Positions 57,350-64,000 of a DNA stretch of 64,000 nt are shown here, piece by piece. The notes under the pieces are model-generated. The model was not told the origin of the DNA, did not search any database, and saw only the letters and a program-made list of their open reading frames with translations. Source of the stretch: Talpa occidentalis (Eukaryota > Chordata > Mammalia > Eulipotyphla > Talpidae); NCBI RefSeq assembly GCF_014898055.3, contig NW_023604295.1, positions 72,752,301 to 72,816,300 of the forward strand, read 5' to 3'. The first letter of the stretch is position 1. Each line of letters begins with the position of its first letter. The translations under genes and the position numbers were made by a program.

Positions 57350-60300
57350 ACTTTAGTAGCTAACGTTTCTCATTGGCCAGATTGCCTAAAGCACTAAGTA
57401 GAGACAGAAAGAAGGGTTTGCAGCTCATGTGATCAGTCAATGCTGAGAGAGGTGTTCTTATCCTTTCATTTCAATAGTTAGTTCTATTTGACTTGAATTT
57501 TCTCCAGGATTTGCCAGCAATCTAGCCTTTTCTTGTTCCCTCTGAGAATAGACTGAAAGGCTCTTTCCTTCTCAATATGTTAGCCATAGTTGTGGAAAAG
57601 CTGCAAAGCCATGTCATTCTTAATACAGATGAGACACATCTCTTTTACAATTTTCTGCCTGATAAATTCTTAACATTTCCTATGGGTGAAAACCATAAGA
57701 AAGTATGTGAAGGGAAAAATGATTTCATATAGATGAAAATTCTTCTCCACCAGCCCATTTATAGTCAGATAATTTCAGGCCAGAATTCTAATTATTTTGT
57801 TCCTGAGTGAACAATAGATATCGAAAGTTTTTAGTATGCAGTAAATAAAATGTCCCACGGTTACAGAATATACACTTGACCCATGCTAATTGTTTAAATA
57901 TGTGCTCCACTGCTTCCAAGAGATTGTGTGAAAAAGAATATGGAGCTACCCTTAGGGGAACATGACAATTCTGGCTTAATACATAGGTATCCAGTTTAGC
58001 CAATGGTCCAGGGACAAGACAGAAAAATGAATATTTTGGAGAGGAAAATTTATAATAAAATGATGGTGGCTGCCAGGTAGGTAATCATGTACCAACTGGT
58101 AGGATGAAGGAATGGTGATTATATGAACCTCAGGGTTTTTGTTATTATTTTGTTAACATGGGCTGGCAGGAAACACAGCCTTCTCAATGAAACAGAGTAA
58201 GCCACAGGAGCATATGTGCTAGAGGCAACTCTGTTAAGAGTATGATATCATCTGCACAAATCCATCATTCCAGAAAACACAACTCCATATGCCCCCTCTT
58301 TATGTTGGGTCACAAGTGACATCCTTTATGTATACAGCATTGTTTTTAGTTATAGAGTTCACAATAGTGAAGGAAATAAAACAATTTACCTGAAAAGGTT
58401 AATGGTTTTCTTAGACTTCTAATTTAAAACGTTCATCTTTCTGGTTGAAACCATGTCTGCTTAGAGTTCGAATAAAAGCTAAAGTTATAGCTGAAAAGTT
58501 CAATAGCTTCTAAGAGCACTTAACGCTCACACAGACTAAAAGTGTTTTTATGGAGATCAATGTGCAATTCACTCCTCAGTTGCATTTTATTTTTCCTATG
58601 AAGTGAAATCTGGTTTAGGTCCCCATAATATTTAAGATACATCAAAATTGAGTAAAACAAATTTAAACTCATTACTGAAAATTTTCAGAAACATCAAAGA
58701 GAGAAGGGAAGGGTGACTTTTCTGAAGCAGTCTTCACTTGACAGGAATTCCATTTCTAGGGCATGATATTCAGCTTTTAAGGCTCAGAAATGTGATTACT
58801 TGTGCACCCTGAATCAGTCAGTCTGCAGGGGATTAAGTCAGACTATCCAAGCCCACTAGAATCTAATTTATAAGACAACTAAGTAAGACCTAATTATTAT
58901 TAAATAAAACATATAGCTATCGAGAGGACTGCATGCTTATATTTACTGATCAGCATATCCTTTCCCTACAGGCAAGTTAAATTATAATTATATGATTTCA
59001 CAGTCAACATGGGAATAAAGCAAGAACAGTTAATTGGATGTTTTATTGCCTAACGTCATTAAGCCTTGAAAGCGTGAAGTATTCATCTCCTTAGAGACAT
59101 AGTAACAATGGTCAGTTCCTCTTCTGTGGAAGTTATCTTGATGGAAAATTCATAACTGTCTTCTAAAAGTAAAGAGACACATATGAATAAGTTGTTGTGT
59201 TTAGCACAAGATGCCTGAATTAAAGCTTTTAGAAATGTGTTAGATCTGAATATGTATCTGTTAAATTTAAGTGTGCAGCTATATATTTCTTTTGTAGAAC
59301 TCCCCTATACCTAGCACGCTTCCTTGAGCAGATCTGTAGAAATATCTATTAGAACAGATCACCCTAGAAGTTTTTTTGAGTCTCAGATATCCTTGAGATA
59401 TCTGTCACTGCAAGGAATAGTGATCTCAACATTTTTTGGCATCAATATCTCTATATATGTCTAAAACTTATTTAAAATCCCGTTCTTGTTTATTTGGATA
59501 AAATCAAAGTCCATGGATTAAAATTTTTAAATGAAACATTTGAACTTACTTTTTTTTTAAATAGTAATAAATCCCTTTGCCAATATGCATATCACATTTT
59601 AAATAGCTCGAATTAAAAAATCAGTAAGCAGTATTTATTATTTATATTTTCATGATCATGGATAATGTTGGAAATAATAAATGACAGCTGGATTCATCTT
59701 TCTACTTCTGCTTTCAAATTATTGACATCACAAATCATGTAACCTTTGGGGGAAAAAAAGCATTAGTAAAGTAGTGAGAGGAAAAAAGTAAAAAGATCAA
59801 TGACCTTATGGAAGTATTATTTAAATAGTTTTGATCTTGGAGATACAATGAAGGGGTCTTTGAGGATCCCCTCAAAGATTCAGAGACCACACATTTTTTT
59901 TCACCCTTCATCTGAATTTCCAGTAATATTTCTTATGCCTGGCAGTACAGTAGAATCATGTAAAACTTTAAAAATGCCGAACTCTGATAATACGCAGATT
60001 CCTAATTGGGAACTGATACCAAGGAGGATTAAGGCTTCCCTAGTTGCTATAATTAGTGACAAGATTCTTTAGGCTGCCTTTTTCCTCATCTCCAAGTCAT
60101 TTCTTTAAAGCTAAGTAAGTAATTACCCACAAGTGGGGAGCCCCATCACTTGCTGACATTAAGTGAACCAGTCACATGCACAATTATAATTTAGTTTCAA
60201 TTACTGGTTGGTAAAGCAAAAAAGGTCAGTAATCCAAAGGAAAAACAAAGAAGAAATATCTGGGCATATGTCAAAAGGATTTAAAGTGTGGAGAAATCAT

Positions 60301-62320
60301 ATGAGAACAAGATGGGAGGGAATTCAATGGAGAAGGGCACCATGGACTCTGGTGGACAATTATGGGTGCGTTGGAGGAGGGCGTGGTGTGGGAATAGGCA
60401 CCGTGTGCCTTTGAATCACAAACCATGTAGTAAACCAATGTAAACTAAATTAAAAATAAATAAAATTCTAGGAGACAGATTAAAAGATGAGGAGAAATTC
60501 CTTCAATTACGGAGATTTAGGAGAGAAGAAAATCCATTCAACTTGTCACAGTTTTTGAATTGTATAATAGGATCGAGCATCAATCCCACAGTCTATGGTC
60601 CAGCACTGTTATATTCATGCTATTTGACACTGGTTTAGCTTAGTCCCGGTTTCTCAATTCCAGTTTAGAAAAATAAACCATCTGTTTTTTTCCCCCAAGT
60701 CCAATTTTCTCTTTATCAAGTCATACACAGATTTCCTATCTGTGCCCACAGACTTTTTTTTATTTTTTTCCTGTTTCCTTTTCATGGCTTTACATTTATT
60801 TTAATTTTCTTTTCAAAGTAGTAAGGCTAAAATCTTACCCTGAGCTAAGTAAATGATGGAGTTGTGGTGCCAACTAGTTGACCACCTGGTCCACCTGACA
60901 TGCTGTCCCTTTCAGCATAAATTTTTAACTTTTCAGGCATCTCCTTACCAGGTCTCAGCGCAGTGCTAACCCCAGGTTTGGCGTTGACTACTGACAACTG
61001 ATTAAAATGTGAAATTGAACTTTCTCAAAAGTATCCAAATTCACTGCTATTTCTTTTCAAGTCCAGCTCCTTCTGCTCCACTCTACGTAAGGAGAGCCTA
61101 TTAAGCAGAGTCCCAAGATGAGCTCCAGATGGGTGACTGTGACACTTAGCATACTAATTCATGGAGAAAACATTAATTTCAGTATGACTGGATATACAGC
61201 CTTTTGAAACATTCCATCTAGAAAAACTCAGCTTTAAATTTTCTGTTATATTACCGTAGGGTCCATCAGTGCCCTAACATAATATAATAGTGAAGTAATG
61301 ACGGGAACTATATTTCTTTCCCTGGTCCTGATATTTCAGAAGAGGTTGTACTTCAATATTTGTGCTTCTACCATTTAAAGTCCCTATAGTAATATTGTGC
61401 AGTGAGCAAAGGCCTCTAATTTCCTATCAACCAATGTCACTACACTAAGTGTCACCCCAAAATGATTTGTATCAACTTATTCATTAAACTTGATTAACAC
61501 TAGTACATCATAAGGAAAGGTTCCTGATTGATACAGCATACAGAAAAATTGTAAGAGTCTTTTTCACTTATAAATTACTGTAAAATTTCATGATGTTCAA
61601 AATGATACATCATTGGGGTCTAAACCATAAGTTCCCCAACAAATCTATATATTTTGGATTGTTTATTTTTAAGTGTAGGCATTTCTACTAAATTTTAAAT
61701 TAAATTACCATTTTCATATTGAAGTCAAACTTGGCAGTAGAATCATAGTGTATGCTTTCTATTATAGATTTTTTCTTTTAAGTTACTTTTGATGTAAAAA
61801 CATTTAATAGAGAGATTTTTCATCTATATTACTTGTGAGTAAAGTTAGTATAAATTGATTAGGTAGAATAATATCTAACAAATCGTACCATTTAACAGCA
61901 TTTTTCTAGTGATGATTTCATTGGAATAATTGAAGAGATCAATATTTTCCCGTTTTAAGTTGGTGAAGAAAAAGGTCTCTGTGTGTTGCTGACTTTGGTT
62001 TCTAGCCTCCTTCCATGACCCATGCAAATCAGTACCTGATTTCATCCTGGGACATCATCTCTTCTACATCATGTAGTGGGTAGCGAAAGCAAGGTCACTT
62101 TCCACTATCAAGTCAAAGAAATGCCTGGAAGCTCTTGACATCAAATGCTTTCCATAAATCTCAATCTTTAGTTGAATTTGAAGCATTCTAGTGGTGACTT
62201 CTAGGTGAGTGACTTTCTGTATGATTTTTTTCTTATCTATTCCAAATCTGATTTTTAATTTATTATTTTTATTTTAAGTTGTTATTGTTAACTTTACATG
62301 CAATCTTATCCTTCAAAAAA
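57350..62320. other. 5-kb stretch of unique sequence
   Basis: The longest SINE-free part of the window, with no exon-like frame recognised. One weak element is marked separately at 59935-60020. Confidence 0.5.
59935..60020 (+). mobile_element. possible old hAT-type (MER-like) DNA transposon remnant
   Basis: 'gtagaatcatgtaaaacttt' followed by 'gcagattcctaattggg' recalls non-autonomous hAT elements of the MER20/MER3 style (…gaatcacctggaaaacttt…agattctgatttaattgg…). Short and uncertain. Confidence 0.3.
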
Positions 62321-62327
62321 TTTTCTG

Positions 62328-62586
62328 AGGACCTCCCTGGTGGTGCAACAGCACTGTGAAGCTATCCACAGCCACTGCAGCACGAGTTCAATCCCCACCC
62401 AGGATGGTGGCTCACATGGCTCAGTGGACCTCTCCTTACTCACCTGCTGCTCCCCTCAGCAGTGTATTTCAGTCAATCTGCCCGTTCTGTTCCCCATTCT
62501 GTCTCTGGTGAATCTTTTCACTCCCCTCCTCTCTGGCCTATACCCCAGTTCTTGTATGCATAAATAAATAAATCTTAAAAAAAAAA
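62328..62586 (+). mobile_element. T+ SINE, sense (older subfamily)
   Basis: Sense copy with a deletion in the head ('ctggtggtgcaacagcactg', A-box region shortened). It ends 'tataccccagttcttgtatg' and AAATAAATAAATCTT plus A-tail. No clear target-site duplication. Confidence 0.92.
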
Positions 62587-62589
62587 TCT

Positions 62590-62920
62590 CATAGTCAGGT
62601 AGGGTCACAGTTACTTGAAACCAAAGAATCTTAAATGGCAGTGAGGAAGCACAAATGAAGTTTTTAAATTCTAAGTATTACATTTTAGGAATTTTGAGAC
62701 TTTCTCGGAGATAAAGGACATAATTAGATGCCGATGAGTCTGAGCTCCCTGCCAAAGTATTTTATTTTTTTATTCCCTTCCTAGTGTTTCAACAGAAGCT
62801 CAAAGTTGAAAATAATCCAGTAATACTCATTCTCAACTACATAGAGCAAGATGCTAAATCATGTAAGCAGTCAGAGCCAAACTACTATGGAGGTGATTCT
62901 CTCTTCTGCACTACCCACTA
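62590..62920. other. unique sequence
   Basis: Nothing recognised. Confidence 0.45.
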
Positions 62921-62924
62921 CCCA

Positions 62925-63330
62925 ATTTCATGCTGATTTTCACAGAGGTCACAACAAATTACATTCCAGTCAACAATGTGTTAAGGTCTCTTGTTCTTCT
63001 TGTCCTGCCCAACACTTGTTTTTTCTAGCCTTTGTGAATCCATTTTCCCAGTGGTGAGATGATATCTCACTATAGTTTTGATTTGAATTTCCTTTATAAG
63101 AAGTGATGTTGAACATTTTTGATGTGCCTGCAGGCCATCTGAATTTCTTCTTTAGAGAAGTGGCTATTTTGCCCATTTTTTTAATTGAATTGTTTGTTTT
63201 GTTGTTTTTGAGTTGTATTAATTCTTTTTATATTTTTGAAATGAGCCCCTTGTCAGATGTGTGATGTGCAAAATCTTTTCCCAGACCATAGCTGTCTTTT
63301 TGTTTTTGGCTTCATGTCTTCTAAAGATGT
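62925..63330 (-). mobile_element. old L1 3' region, antisense
   Basis: The plus strand shows 'tacattccagtcaacaatgt', 'gcccaacacttgttttttct', 'ggtgagatgatatctcacta', 'agtgatgttgaacatttttg', 'gagttgtattaattcttttt' and 'ccccttgtcagatgtgtgat'. This is the exact order of the reversed 3' part of old mammalian L1. No open frame survives. Confidence 0.9.
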
Positions 63331-63339
63331 TTAAACACT

Positions 63340-64000
63340 TAAGTTAGGGAAGATGTGTCTCTGGATGGGGAAGACATTTTGAGTGTTTTAAAAGCTTATT
63401 TTGTCAGGAGACATCTGAAAGGAATATGGGAAGCGATAACCTAGGCTTTCACTTAAATGTTTAGAATTTTATTATTTACAAAGTATATTTCTGCTTTATT
63501 AAGTATTTATGACTACTAGTGCTAGAATTAGCATGATTCAGATATTGAGTGGTTTTAAAATATATTTGTAGTTAGCAAGGTAATGTTGAATTGAACAAGC
63601 TAACTTGTAATGAGGACCTGAAAAACCTAAGAGGGAAGATAAAAGGATGGAAATAGTTCATACAGAATCAATGTCTAGAAATGCCTTACATGAGTTAAAT
63701 GATAAACCCAAGTAATCAGGTTATTTATTTCATTACAATGTTTGTTAAATACTTTTAAAGAAATGGTCCATTTTAATTTGTTAGTTGCTTAATACAACCT
63801 GCTTTTGAAAAGAAATGATTCAGCTAAAATTAAATAAGACATGTTTTTGTGCCTCTCAACTTTCTCAACTTGAATATTTGTTTTTATGTCTTAATATTTA
63901 TAGCTTACTAGGAAAAAAATATTATAAGTTATTCTTAATGAAAAATCCTAAAATTGTAAACTGAACCAAAAATTATATTTGGTTTAAATGTCTTAAATAT
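63340..64000. other. unique A+T-rich sequence
   Basis: Nothing recognised up to the window end. Confidence 0.5.

Overview
This window is mammalian nuclear DNA with no protein-coding exon, RNA gene or CpG island that I can support. Its content is A+T-rich unique sequence, a dense tRNA-derived SINE family, decayed L1 (LINE-1) pieces, and old L2, MIR and MLT1 remnants. L1, L2, MIR and MLT1 relics together place it in a placental mammal. The main SINE has tRNA-like pol III boxes at its head and AATAAA plus TCTTT before the A-tail (a 'T+' SINE). It is not primate Alu, rodent B1/B2, carnivore Can-SINE, rabbit C or horse ERE. I cannot name the species or the SINE family; its tail type resembles SINEs of several laurasiatherian orders, so that group is only a guess. 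The window is either intergenic or inside a very long intron.

Layout: 1-9 kb holds an antisense L1 piece spanning the ORF1 end and ORF2 start, eight complete SINEs plus a partial one at the left edge, and antisense L2. 9-14.8 kb is nearly free of recognisable repeats apart from one MIR. 14.8-29 kb is unique A+T-rich DNA with scattered SINEs and one antisense L1 3' end. 29-42 kb holds eight SINEs, several flanked by perfect target-site duplications, a minisatellite next to a (GT)n(GA)n tract, and two long poly-A runs. 42-47 kb holds L2, MLT1, MIR and the plus-strand copy of an unclassified repeat of about 650 bp. 48-57.5 kb holds an antisense L1M-like piece, a head-only SINE palindrome, the minus-strand copy of the same repeat, a sense L1 ORF2 piece that still shows the FADD reverse-transcriptase motif, and two SINEs with odd tails. 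57.5-62.3 kb is unique sequence. The window ends with one SINE and an antisense L1 piece.

There is no gene network to describe. The most informative signals concern SINE biology: about 31 copies of one family (some 13 sense, 18 antisense). They include copies whose tails carry extra non-A sequence ending in a T-run before a second A-run (possible read-through past the terminator), two copies sharing one such tail, an 11-bp internal expansion, and a palindrome made of two SINE heads without tails. No convincing new protein system is present.
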